Part shown: positions 46,480-56,410 of the stretch, one piece after another
Layout of the letters: each line of letters opens with the position of its first letter
Numbering within the stretch: the stretch's first letter is position 1
Assembly (NCBI GenBank): GCA_905221605.1
Contig: CAJNDS010002087.1
Span: 5,001-69,000 of the forward strand
From: Symbiodinium natans
Lineage: Eukaryota; Sar; Dinophyceae; Suessiales; Symbiodiniaceae
Direction of reading: 5' to 3'
Length of the DNA stretch: 64,000 nucleotides
The notes under the pieces: generated by a model
The model's database searches: none
Told to the model about the DNA's origin: nothing
Seen by the model: only the letters and a program-made list of their open reading frames with translations
Position numbers and translations under genes: made by a program

Positions 46480-48195
46480 CCGGTACCTTTCGTCATCGTC
46501 TCGGGCCAGTTGACATGCCCATCAAGACAGCTTCTGGGAGGCTGTCGGTTGGAATTTGCATTCGCTTTGAGGTTGCGGCTTGCTCATCAGGGTAGGATAT
46601 GGGGGCTGAGGCTTGGGACTACCCCCCTCGCAGCAAATACAAGTTGGCTGGGCTCTGCCCAATCATCCAGATTGAAAACCAAGAGCCAAGGTTAATAGGG
46701 CGATTTGCATATCTCCTTGAAGGCACGTGTGGGGCCTGAAGCGGGGTAGTGGGTAGCACAACACGCCATTCTTCGTACTTCGAACTGGAACTTGCAGATG
46801 GCAGCCTCAAGGGCCTCAAGGCAACCAAACCCCGGCGCGCTTGTCAGGCGACTTGGGCGTCCACTACCAGACAGAGGAGGAGGCCACTCCTCGGGAGAAG
46901 GGTAAAGGGTGTGAAGTTGGGTAAGCACAGACCGGCTTCTGGGCTGCTTGTCTTGAAGTGTACCTGAAGAACAACCCAATGTTTACAGAGTTCACAGTAG
47001 GCAGTAGGGATTGTGAGCACTAGGTCCTGGAGCCTGGCGATTGCGAAGCTCGCTGCCGCGAGCAGGCGAAATGCACTTTCTTCTGGCCTCTTGGCAAGGG
47101 TCATAATGGGCATACCTGCCGCGCGCGAAGTATATCTCTAGCCATCGCTAGCAACGCGATGCCACTTGCCTACAACTACAAGAACTGCGTGCGCCGTGCC
47201 AGAAGCGTGGAAGGCTTCTTTCGATGCATACGAGTAGGATGCCAATCCAGTGGAAGAGGCATGCAATCTGCTGCGAGGCCAGCGCCTCCAGCCTTCCCCC
47301 ATACCTGACGACTGGGAAGACGTCGAAGAAGCTCCAGAACTTGAACCCCGACACAAAAACCCCGAAGTTCTAAACCCTGAACCCACCCTGAACCCTAGAC
47401 CACCTGAACCCAGGCATGGCTCGCAGCATGGAGCTTCCACCTGCCGACTCTTTCACGGCTGCGACAACCTGGTTCGGGAGTTTGGCCTCGAAGGGGACCT
47501 CAAGGTTCCCAGGTTCTTAGCAGGGAATGAGGCCATTAAGGCCCTTTCTATACCCTTTAAGGGGTTGTCTAGGGCCCTAACTCCCCCATTCCCTGCTAAG
47601 AACCAGCCAGTCAAGGTTCCCAGGTTCTAGATGAAGTTACACAAATGATAAGGGTCCTTGTTCGTGTTTGTGTCTGAGTCATATCTCAAGAGCAGCCTGA
47701 GCGTTTGAGACATCTGGCATGGCACGAGCTGCAGGGGCTTCGATGTGTTCGTTCGGTCTACGACAAAGGAAAGGAACTTGGAGCGGTTCCATGTCGAGGT
47801 ATCAGCCTGGGGCCTGTGTTTCACATGAACCACTCCGAAGACAAGCCCCTAAACTCCTGTAATCGCCCCCCCCCCCCCAAAAAAAAAAAAAAAATCCGTA
47901 TTGTTGTAGGGAACCAGCTCCAAAAAGATGGGTAACCCCCCTATTTTGGGAAAAGCCCCTTGTTGAGGCCATGCCCAGGGGCCTCAGCTGCGCCGTAGCA
48001 GACGCTGCGCAGTGCTGGGCCACGTCCCTGCGCAGGAGCGTGATGAGGGGATTTAAGGGTTGGAAGACTTCGAAGGTTGAGAGCGGGTTCGCTCTCGCAG
48101 TTACGGCTGCAATCCTGGTGGCTGAGTGCGTGGCCCTCAGCACAGCCTTTTCAAGCGACGGCGTGGAACTGTCTCAATTCCGACTCAGCAGTGGG
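46480..48195 (+). CDS. Further exon candidates of the many-exon gene (3' part)
   Basis: 46480-46592 reads MPIKTASGRLSVGICIRFEV; an in-frame TAG follows. The same frame resumes with EAWDYPPRSKYKLAGLCPII and QIENQEPRLIGRFAYLLEG. 46849 to about 46905 (after TTGTCAG) reads GDLGVHYQTEEEATPREK. 46961-47008 reads YLKNNPMFTEFTVGSR. 47155 to about 47340 includes AYNYKNCVRRARSVEGFFRC and LLRGQRLQPSPIPDDWEDVE. 47971-48195 reads SVMRGFKGWKTSKVESGFAL then AVTAAILVAECVALSTAFSS with donor GTAAGC. The last segment has a possible membrane helix. I do not recognise a family. Confidence 0.45.
47500..47630. mobile_element. Small element with perfect 18-bp inverted repeats and flanking direct repeats
   Basis: GGTTCTTAGCAGGGAATG at 47512-47529 is exactly inverted at 47587-47604. 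A direct repeat, TCAAGGTTCCCAGGTTCT, borders the structure at about 47500-47517 and 47611-47628. A 57-bp palindrome-rich interior lies between. Confidence 0.75.
47866..47895. repeat. Poly-C / poly-A run
   Basis: About 10 C followed by about 16 A residues. It could be a processed-RNA tail remnant, but no retrogene precedes it on either strand. Confidence 0.85.
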
Positions 48196-49376
48196 GTAAG
48201 CGAGTTGGGGCCCAGCCTCCTGTAGGCCTCTCAAGCCCAAACTCTCATCGCTGAAAGCCCTGGCCTCAAACCTCAAACGTATCTCAAACGTCCCAAGCCT
48301 AAAGTCCTAGTTTCCCCGACGGCCTGCGATGGAGCTGAATCTTGAAAGCAAACCAAGGGGTTTCAATCAAGTGCCGGAGGGGGTTTCAAAAACTTCCATA
48401 AAGGCCAAACTCTTCACCCCTTGGCCTTGAACCTGACCTGAAGACCCGAGTCGAAACAGGAACTTCTTGTCCATGGCTTTCGATCCAGACGGAGGCCATC
48501 AGATCACCAAGCAGGGATTTAAAATAAGAAATGGTGAGAGGAAGTGGTTGTAATCTTGAGCTTGCGCTCTAGAGCCTAGAGCTGTAGGACGTCGCCACTA
48601 CGTTTGTGAAACGAGCTAGGCCTCAGATACGACAAAGACCTGATAGACCTGCTGAATCAGCACTTCAGATCCTCTTCCCTCCCAATTGAAGGGTGGAATG
48701 GTCGGAGGTGCAGCTGAGGTTCGGACCAAACCATGCAACGACCCGCAACAGTTTTGACTCCATGGCGGGGAATGTTAGGCTCAACCGTGTCAAGATGCTT
48801 GCTGATGACTCACATGGGGTTCTGTTGAACCGAAGTCCAACCTGGGCGATGAGAAACTGAGAGGACTTTCTGCTACAAGCCCGAGTCCTGACTGCCAGGT
48901 AGTTTAGCGACCACCCATTCGAGCCATGATGTTGCTAGCCAGGCCCAACCTTTTTTGAGGTGAAGACATCTGACCTCTGGCTCAGCGGCTCAAGAACAGG
49001 ATCTGGAGGGCAAAAATCCGTGGAACACTTTCACTTCAGATATCATTTGAGTTTGCTGCATTTTTCCGTCAAAGAATTCAAGATTTTCCGTCAAAGAATT
49101 CAAGATCCTCGTTTCAGCTTTTCAGCTTCTCGAGTCATGTCTCGACCCCACAGATATGTCCAGGCGCGGCCGACACTTCCGCGCCGGGCCTGGTCTTGCC
49201 GCCGAAGCCCGCAGACCCGCCCACACAGGGCATGGTGGCTTAGGGCTTATGTGCGGTTTACCACGGGTTTGAGTTTGGGTTTCAAAATCAGAATCCAGCG
49301 GACTTGAGTCTGGAGATGCCCGTTCTGTTGTGTCCCCACCTAGAGGCTCCCCCACCCCCAGAGCGTGGCTGTGCAG
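48196..49376. other. Spacer before the first LamG-like gene
   Basis: A direct duplication TTTTCCGTCAAAGAATTCAA occurs at about 49062 and 49085. No supported gene is visible. Confidence 0.5.
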
Positions 49377-50289
49377 GTGGCTTGGTTCAAGAGCGAGAAT
49401 GCTGGTGAGGTTTGGTCCAGCTCTGTGGGAAATTTCGAGGGGCGAAACACCGGGTACCATGCAGAACGGAAAGTCGGAGCTGAGTTCGGTGCGGACCGTC
49501 CAGTTACGTACGTGCAAGGAACAACTTCAGGAGGTTACAAGTTCGGCAAAGTCTTGGCTCCGACCTTCACGATTTGTGCCTAGTTTCAAAGTAGCGGAAC
49601 TTTGCTCTTTTTTTGTTGGGGGGGGGGGAGGGATTGTATCCTTCTGCCTCATACTAGTACCATAGACGGTGCAACCCTATGGACTAAAGAACTAAGCACC
49701 TGAGGCCCTGAAACATGTATTTCCCCCGATTCCACAATGCGATATCCAGGTTCAGTCACGAGCTACGCTGGAACTACACGAAAGCGCATCCTGCAGACGC
49801 CAGGCTGAAAAGCAAAATGCTTCAGGATGCTGGGCAGGGCTTGGAAAAAGAACATAAGGGGAAGAGACGTAGGGAAACAAATCTGCAGGCAAAATGACAT
49901 GTCTGTCTTCCCTTCAGTGAGCTGGTCACCTAGGACATCTCAAGTGATCAGTGTCCTGCCCAGCCACTGTGTGTGGGAATGAGGGCTTCAAAACAAAGGC
50001 CCAGGACAATCATGGGTTGAAGTTGCCCCCGCTGTGCTCCGACTTGCACACTTCGAAACCTGATACCAAAGCCCCAAACCCCTCGCACGAACTTAGGACG
50101 GAGTCGGTGAACTGGTTGCATGGCCACTTGGCTCTCTATGGCCGTGTGAGTGAAGGGTTTTAGGATGTTGTAGTTGGGATGTTCCCTGATACTAACACGG
50201 TCATTTATTGGGGATTATTTAATGGCTACCGCCAGTGCCGCCGACCCCCTCCAAGGGGGGCCAAGGCACTGTGGGCTCCGGCCGCGGAT

Positions 50290-50329
<40 letters not shown>

Positions 50330-53300
50330 TTCGCGTGGACAAGACCATGCTGGACAAATGGCCGCGGACTCAGTGGGATACCAACTCCATGTGCGACTAT
50401 CATCAGCGGCAGTGCGTGCGCCGCATGTAGGGAGCGGCTGTGCGTGCGCCGCGTCAAGTTGTATGGCCTTATAAGTCCTCTAAATGTAGGGTATCAGTAC
50501 AGTTAACCCAAAATCTTGAACCCCTAAACCCGAAACCCTAAAACCTAAACTTAAACCCCACCTTAGGCCAACTCCGTCGACTTTGTGGACAAGGCCAAGC
50601 CCGCGCAGTGGGAGACACCCCAGAGGCCCCCCAGGGGTCCGGGGTTTTTGGGGCTTAGGGTTTTTGGGTAGCTTCCCATTCAAGCAGGATAGCCTTCAGC
50701 TGGGGCTTGGGGCTTACTGGGTGCGCGGTCTTGGAACGCGCGTGAACCCGCAGCCCATTTAAAGCCCCAAACCTCACAGTCCTCGAGAGGCCTCGAAACT
50801 ATGCAGCACAGCCCTAGGCCCTGTAAACCGAGAAAACTCGCGTTCAATGCACTTAGGCGCCCTAGAGCTCGACACACCACACTTGCACAAGCCCTGAGGC
50901 TTAAAGCATCCAAGCCTTAAACTTTCCTTAAACCTCGAAAACGCGCAAAGCCTTGGAGCCCGAAAACCCTTTAGGGTTTAGGGTTTAGGGTCTAGGGGTG
51001 GCTCAGGACAAGGTTTAGGGTTTAGGCTAGGGTTTAGGGATTAGGGTTTAGGGTTTACGGTTTAGGGTTTAGGGTTTAGGATTTAGGGTTTAGGGTTTGG
51101 GGTTTGTGGGCAAGATGACAGACGAGGCCGAGATCGCAGGGAGTTCTTGGGTTATGCGAGGTTCCTGGGAGCGCGTGCTTTGCCCCGTCCAGATTTTGGA
51201 AGCGGGGGGGGGGGACGGGGGTTCAAGAACAGCGGACTTCCAAGAAGCCAGGCTACACCCCCACTAAAACCCCGAAGCCTAAGCCCGAAACCGTTCATAA
51301 TCCCTACCCGATGCACGCGCGGCCTGTAAAGCCCAAACGCTCAAGCCTCGAAACTCAGAACCCTGAAAACCCTAAACCCTCAATTTCCCTTGACCCTATG
51401 TGTGTGAGTGAGCCAGATACCAGTCTTTCGGTCAGCCAATGTAGGTCAAGTGTCGGGGAAGTTGGCAGCCTACGAGGGTTCCGGGTGTTCAGAGTTCATA
51501 GTTTGTTTCACTTCTTTTTGCATTGTTCTCGCCATGGACGACGCCCAGTACCTGCCTATTTTGCAAGCCGCCGAGCAGGCATGGGGCGAAAACTGGCACC
51601 AAAATCTGGATTACACTTGGGTTTACCAGCAGTTGGGAATGGACAGAGGGCGGAGGATCAACGCGACTGCCCGGCGCTTGCACGACCGCCTCTGGTCCGA
51701 TTTGAACGCCAAGTTTCCGGCCCCTGCGGAAGAAGAACCGCCTGCAGGAAAGAAGCGGAAGAAGGGCCAGCAGGGCGAAAAGACCGAGGTGAAGGTGCAT
51801 GAAAAGTTCGCTGCGGTGCCTGCCCACAGACACCTGGGAGGCCGCTATGGCTTGGCTTCGGCTGTGCAGGATAAGAGCATGCTGGAACCTGGTGTCGCTA
51901 TCGTCAACGCTGGAATCTGGGGCATGCTGGAGGAGGACGTCGCTCCGTACGTTGCTGCGGCAGGGGCTGGTCCCAATGCTCTAATGGCAGCTTCAGGCGG
52001 GCAGGAACGAAAGCACATTGCACTGTATGTAGGTAGCCTGAGACCTGGTGAAGCCGCCGGTGGTCTTAGTGCTAGCTGTTAACCAACAGCAGGCGTTGCT
52101 TTTTGGTGGAAAATAAATGGACAGTAAAGTTTACTTTAGCTGAGACCTGGTGAAGCCGCCGGTGGTCATCAGCTGTACAGACTTGGCGAGCATGTAAGCG
52201 CAGACCTAGTGAAGCCTCTGGTGGACATCAGCTAACATAGGGAGGTTTCTGTTTTACAGTCGGAGCATGTAAAGGCTTAGTAAGCATGTAAGCTGACACC
52301 TGGTGAAGCCGCCGGTGGTCTCAGTGCTAGCTGCCAAACCACAACAGGCGTTGCTTTTTGGTGGAAACAGATGGAATGTAAAGCTCTGTAGCTGTGAGAC
52401 CTGGTGAAGCCGCCGGTGGTCATCAGCTGTACCTAGGGAGCTTTGTCTTTTACTGTAGGAGCAAGTAAAGGCTTCGTAAGCATGCAAGCTGAGACCTAGT
52501 GAAGCCTCTGGTGGTCGTCAGCTAACATAGGGAGGTTTCTCTTCTACTGTAGGAGCTTGTAAACAGAGACCTGGTGAAGCCGCCGATGGTCTCGGTCGTA
52601 GTGCTAGCTGCTAGCTGTCAACCCACAGCAGGCGTTGCTTTTTGTTGGAAATAAATGGAAATTAAAACTCTTTAGCTGAGGCCTGGTGAAGCCGCCGGTG
52701 GTCATCAGCTGTACAGTACATAGGAAGGCTTCTCTGTTACTGTAGGAGCACGTAAAGGCTTAGCAAGCAGCATGTAAGCTGAGACCTGGCGAAGCCGCCG
52801 GTGGTCATCATCTCCCTGTTCAGGTTCGGCTGCTTCCAGCAGCACCGATGCTGGACCTGCCACTGCAGCCACTGTCTGCAAATGCATCCTGGCCGAGCAC
52901 GTGCAGGACGGCGGCGCCAAGGTGGTGATTGTGACGAATCGCTGCAATCTGTTGTTGACCCGCCAGAAAGGATGCAGGCATGGGGACGACTGCAGGTGTT
53001 GCCACCTCCATCCTGTATCCAAGAAGGAGAACCAGGCGCGGCCCTCGAAGGGCTACGACAAGAACGAGCGCCTTTCCAAGTTGGAGGGGGTCACTGCACA
53101 GCAGCGAGAGGAGAAGAACCGCAAGCTGGCGACGACGTCTGCTGTCAGCAAGGACTTCTGCGGCATCGCACGGGCAGGGCAGCTGCAGGACGACGTGGCG
53201 GTATCCGTCTTGACCATAGGCCGAAACCTCGACCGAGGCTTCGCGTGTGCGAAGCATGTGGAGGACGCCCTTGGCTTGCCACCTGGCGTCGTCTTCGTGC

Positions 53301-56300
53301 TGGCTGGCTTGGATTTTCGCAACGGGGGGTGGGGGTAGGGGTTGGAAGTGTGGGTGGGTGGGGGTGGGGGTTGGGGGTTGGGGGTGGCAGGATGCGTACG
53401 GTATGGGGGTGGGGGTTGGGGGTTGGGTTGGAGCAGGGGCCATAATAGGACCAGCGTTGGCAGCCATGCAGGTCGAGGGATGAAGAATGTGACCAACACC
53501 AATGGGGCCAGGAGCCATGGGTCCAGTGGGGGGGCGGGGTGCGTGGGTGGTGGGGGTGGGGGTTAGAAGTGTGGAAAGGGTGGGGTATTGGGGGTGGGGG
53601 TTGGGGGCGGGGGTGGAGCCATGACGCCAGGAGCAAGGGGCCCATGTCAAGCACGGGCAGCGGGGCAGGGTGCGTGCGGGGTGGGGGTGGGGGTTGCGGG
53701 TGGGGGTGGAGCAGCTCAAGGGATGAAGAATAGGACCAGGAGCCATGGGTCCATGAAAAGCATGGCGGGGTGCGTGGGGGGCTTGGGCAAGGGGAATGTA
53801 TGCGGAGCGGGAAGGGCGGATGGGCGGGGAGCGGGTGCGTGGGTGGTGGGGGTAAGGGCGGAGGGGAGCCGTGGGGCCAGAACCCATTGGGTCCATGAGG
53901 GGCATGGGCGGCGGGGCAGGGTGCGTGAGGGGTGTGAGGGGTAAGGGGTAGGGAGCTGGGTCCATGAGGGGTAGGTGAAGGGGATGGAGAGTGGGAGCAT
54001 GGGCCAGAGGAGAGTGGGCGGATGACGCCAGGAGCAAGGGGGGCCCATGACAAGCACGGGCGGGGAGCGGGTGCGTGGGTGGTGGGGGTAAGGGCGGAGG
54101 GGAGCCGTGGGGCCAGAACCCATGGGTCCATGAGGGGTAGGTCAAGGGGATGGAGAGTGGGAGCATGGGCCAGAGGAGAGTGGGCGGAGCTGGAAGGGCG
54201 GAGGGCGGAGCGGGCGGAGGGCCCGGGCATGCACTGGGGCCCTTTAAAGTCAGCTGAAAAGCCACGGGCCAGGAGCCATGGGTTCAGTGGGGGGCGGGGT
54301 GCGTGGGGGGTGGGGGTAGGGGTTGGAAGTGTGGGTGGGTGGGGGTGGGGGTTGGGGGTTGGGGGTGGCAGGATGCGTACGGTATGGGGGTGGGGGTTGG
54401 GGGTTGGGGTGGAGCAGGGGCCATACATAGGACCAGCGTTGGCAGCCATGCAGGTCGAGGGATGAAGAATGTGACCAACACCAATGGGGCCAGGAGCCAT
54501 GGGTCCAGTGGGGGGGCGGGGTGCGTGGGTGGTGGGGGTGGGGGTTGGAAGTGTGGAAAGGGTGGGGTGTTGGGGGTGGGGGTTGGGGGTGGGGGTGGAG
54601 CCATGACGCCAGGAGCAAGGGGCCCATGACAAGCACGGGCGGCGGGGCAGGGTGCGTGCGGGGTGGGGGTGGGGGTTGCGGGTGGGGGTGGAGCAGCTCA
54701 AGGGATGAAGAATAGGACCAGGAGCCATAGGTCCATGAAAAGCATGGCGGGGTGCGTGGGGGGCTTGGGCAAGGGGAATGTATGCGGAGCGGGAAGGGCG
54801 GATGGGCGGGGAGCGGGTGCGTGGGTGGTGGAGGTAAGGGCGGAGGGGAGCCGTGGGGCCAGAACCCATGGGTCCATGAGGGGCATGGGCGGCGGGGCAG
54901 GGTGCGTGAGGGGTAAGGGGTAGGGAGCTGGGTCCATGAGGGGTAGGTCAAGGGGATGGAGAGTGGGAGCATGGGCCAGAGCTTTGGATGGGGTGGAGTA
55001 GGTGGTAGGGGCAATGGGTCTTCACTGACGCCGCCCCCGGCTGGGGTCGGCGGATAGTTCCCCCTATTATAATCCCTATCAAGAACTGTTAGCAGAAGGG
55101 GAACATCCCAACGTTGGTAGGTTGAAGTGTCTTGGGGCTGTCTTTGAGGGTCCAGGGACTCTCCTGGGGTGGACCCAGGTCACTACAACGGTTATTCTGG
55201 CGTCGCCTTTTACCAGAAGTGGGTCACCGCCCAAAACACAAATCCCAATGCCAATGAATGGGTGGTGCTATGTGGGACCAACGGCGCACAGCGAGTCTAC
55301 AGTGGGATGTCCGGCAGCATTGTCAACGTTGCTACAGCTCAAGGAAGCGCATTTTCAGAATACACTGGCTTGAGCATCAATCATGACGAGAACGACAAGT
55401 CAGACTTTGCCGTTATGGAAGTCATCACCTGGGATAGGGTGTTGACAGACGAGGAAATGAAGGCAAGCGTTCAGTATTTGATGTGGAAGCTAAGGGTAGG
55501 GGCCGTCCTGGAGGTGTCTGAGCACTTGGCCACACAATACCAGAGCAGTTTCTACAAGCAGGGAAGCAGGAGAGTGGACGGTGAAACGGTGCACGCTGAC
55601 TTAGCAAATGGCTACCGGGCCGACACTCGGATGCGGTTGAAAACTCCGATTTTTTGCGGTTGCTCTCAAAAGCATCCTACCAACCAAATTAGAAGAGGCT
55701 GCTTTCGCTCCGGGGGGCGGGCTAAGGAAATGTCAGGGTGGAATGCCGTTCGAAACTACGCCTTGGGCTTCGTCAGGTGGCAGGCTGGCGTCGCAGTGGC
55801 AGTCGTCAAAGGTTTAACGCCAGGTGCACAGTACGTGTACCAATTGCACCTAGGCCCAAGGCCCCCAGGCTCCTGCACAGCCTGAGCCCCTGGTTTTTTG
55901 CTGGCCCCAGGGCGAGGCACATGATGCATTCATCCGAATGTCAGACTCTTCTTTTTGCCACGAGGAGGCCTCGATACCCCACATGCTGAGACCAAGGTAC
56001 ATGACCCACCGGGACACGAGCATGGACACCTATGGCAACGCTGTGTCGGTGCGTGTGCAGCAAGGACAGGATGGCCGAGCCCAGCTGCGCGATTGGGTTG
56101 AGATGGGGGTTTCCGAAATTAGGGGTACCTCATTTTCCCTTATATTCGTACACCCCCAAACGCCCCAAAAAAGGAATCCTTACTGGAGGCAACATCGAAG
56201 AAGGGGTACCCTGAGCAACTGAACATTTTCATGAAATAGCTACTTCCTACTGGTTCATCGATGTTCTTCAGATCAACTCGCGTGCAGCCCAGGCGAAGAC

Positions 56301-56410
56301 TCCAACCCAAGATTCGCAGGAGTGGCGGTAGCGACACCTGCTGGCGAGATCCGATTTGATTTTGAACCGATCCACGTTGCTGTCCACCTCTCTGGCAGCT
56401 TTGTTGAAAG
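49377..56410 (+). CDS. LamG/concanavalin-like domain protein, copy 1, interrupted by a ~4.9 kb block
   Basis: Exon 49377 to about 49580 (after GTGCAG) reads VAWFKSENAGEVWSSSVGNF, GADRPVTYVQG and VLAPTFTIC. Exon 49756-49803 reads VTSYAGTTRKRILQTP with a GC donor. Exon 50097-50143 reads SVNWLHGHLALYG. The next domain piece appears only at 55179: GHYNGYSGVAFYQKWVTAQN, WVVLCGTNGAQRVYSGMSGS and KSDFAVMEVITWDRVLTDEE, in a matching phase (1 to 1). Then come AKEMSGWNAVRNYALGFVRW (about 55720), exon 55965-56096 (LRPRYMTHRDTSMDTYGNAV) and exon 56299-56410 (NPRFAGVAVATPAGEIRFDF). Such jelly-roll domains bind glycans on secreted or surface proteins. Either it has a 5 kb intron containing other exons, or it has been broken by an insertion. 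Confidence 0.7.
50171..50228 (+). mobile_element. Left terminal inverted repeat of a ~4.9 kb block
   Basis: GTTGGGATGTTCCCTGATAC, then TAACACGGTCATTTATTGGG and GATTATTTAATGG. It matches, inverted, the sequence at 55047-55112 and the left half of the solo element at 57524-57632. Alternatively it is a truncated solo MITE. Confidence 0.6.
50291..50325. repeat. (TA)n microsatellite
   Basis: Perfect AT dinucleotide run ending in TATAG, which serves as the apparent acceptor of the next exon candidate. Confidence 0.95.
50327..51147 (+). CDS. Exon candidates of an unknown gene inside the 4.9 kb block
   Basis: 50327-50430 reads FRVDKTMLDKWPRTQWDTNS then MCDYHQRQCVRRM before TAG. 50567 to about 50635 (after CACCTTAG) reads ANSVDFVDKAKPAQWETPQR. 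About 51111-51147 reads VGKMTDEAEIAG and may be a third exon. Trp/Asp/Lys-rich composition and clean acceptors suggest real coding sequence, but the family is unknown and the ends are missing. Confidence 0.45.
50976..51105. repeat. Interstitial TTTAGGG array
   Basis: About 14 mostly perfect TTTAGGG units with a few substitutions and one short interruption. It lies between two exon candidates, so it is intronic or intergenic rather than a chromosome end. Confidence 0.9.
51534..53328 (+). CDS. Two-exon CCCH-like zinc-finger protein, 3' end open
   Basis: Exon 1 (51534-52032) starts at GCCATGG and reads MDDAQYLPILQAAEQAWGEN; it includes a basic GKKRKKGQQGEK stretch that could be a nuclear signal and SGGQERKHIALYVG. 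GTAGCC at 52033 and CTGTTCAG ending at 52823 join it in phase 1 to exon 2 (52824-53328): CKCILAEHVQDGGAKVVIVT, then KGCRHGDDCRCCHLHP, a C-x5-C-x-C-C-x-H cluster like RNA-binding CCCH fingers, then VSVLTIGRNLDRGFACAKHV and LGLPPGVVFVLAGLDF. Unspliced, exon 1 would run into the intronic repeat and stop at 52082. Exon 2 runs into a G-rich minisatellite, so the 3' part is missing or distant. The role is unknown; RNA binding is an inference from the finger. Confidence 0.72.
52033..52823. repeat. Intronic tandem repeat with a 26-bp core
   Basis: The core GAGACCTGGTGAAGCCGCCG plus GTGGTC occurs nine times. It is embedded in a higher-order unit of about 250 bp that also holds CAACAGCAGGCGTTGCTTTT, GGTGGAAA.AAATGGA and CATAGGGAGGTTTCT. 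Variants (CTAGTGAAGCCTCTGGTGG) alternate regularly. The array occupies the whole 791-nt intron of the zinc-finger gene. Confidence 0.93.
53329..54990. repeat. G-rich minisatellite with a ~981-bp direct duplication
   Basis: GGGGGTGGGGGTTGGGGGTT-type blocks alternate with short spacers such as CCAGGAGCCATGGGTCCA. Landmarks (GGTTGGAAGTGTGGGTGGGT, AGGACCAGCGTTGGCAGCCA) recur at an offset of about 981 bp; the second copy is cut short at about 54990. Pro/His-rich frames of up to 574 codons on the - strand are artefacts. Confidence 0.95.
55047..55112 (-). mobile_element. Right terminal inverted repeat of the ~4.9 kb block
   Basis: Read inverted: GTTGGGATGTTCCCCTTCTG, then CTAACAGTTCTTGATAGGGA and TTATAATAGGGGGAACTATC. 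It mirrors 50171-50228 and matches the solo element at 57524-57632. GTTGTAG before the left end and GTTGGTAG after the right end could be an imperfect target duplication. Confidence 0.6.
56097..56298. mobile_element. MITE-like element forming an extra intron in LamG copy 1
   Basis: The segment contains GGGGGTTTCCGAAATTAGGG at its left and AAGAAGGGGTACCCTGAGCA at about 56197-56216, the same family as 28180-28262 and 22291-22402. Copy 2 of the gene is uninterrupted at the corresponding position (about 59730). Removal keeps the frame only if one G is shared by the two ends. Confidence 0.65.

Noticed and set aside
51434-51454. Possible spliced-leader relic about 80 bp before the zinc-finger start
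   Set aside because: Agreement is about 12 of 16 with an indel; two or so such matches are expected by chance in a window of this size.
52820-55014. Pro/His-rich - strand frames of up to 574 codons
   Set aside because: They mirror the G-rich minisatellite. The + strand of the overlapping exon 2 has the real coding pattern with a Cys cluster.
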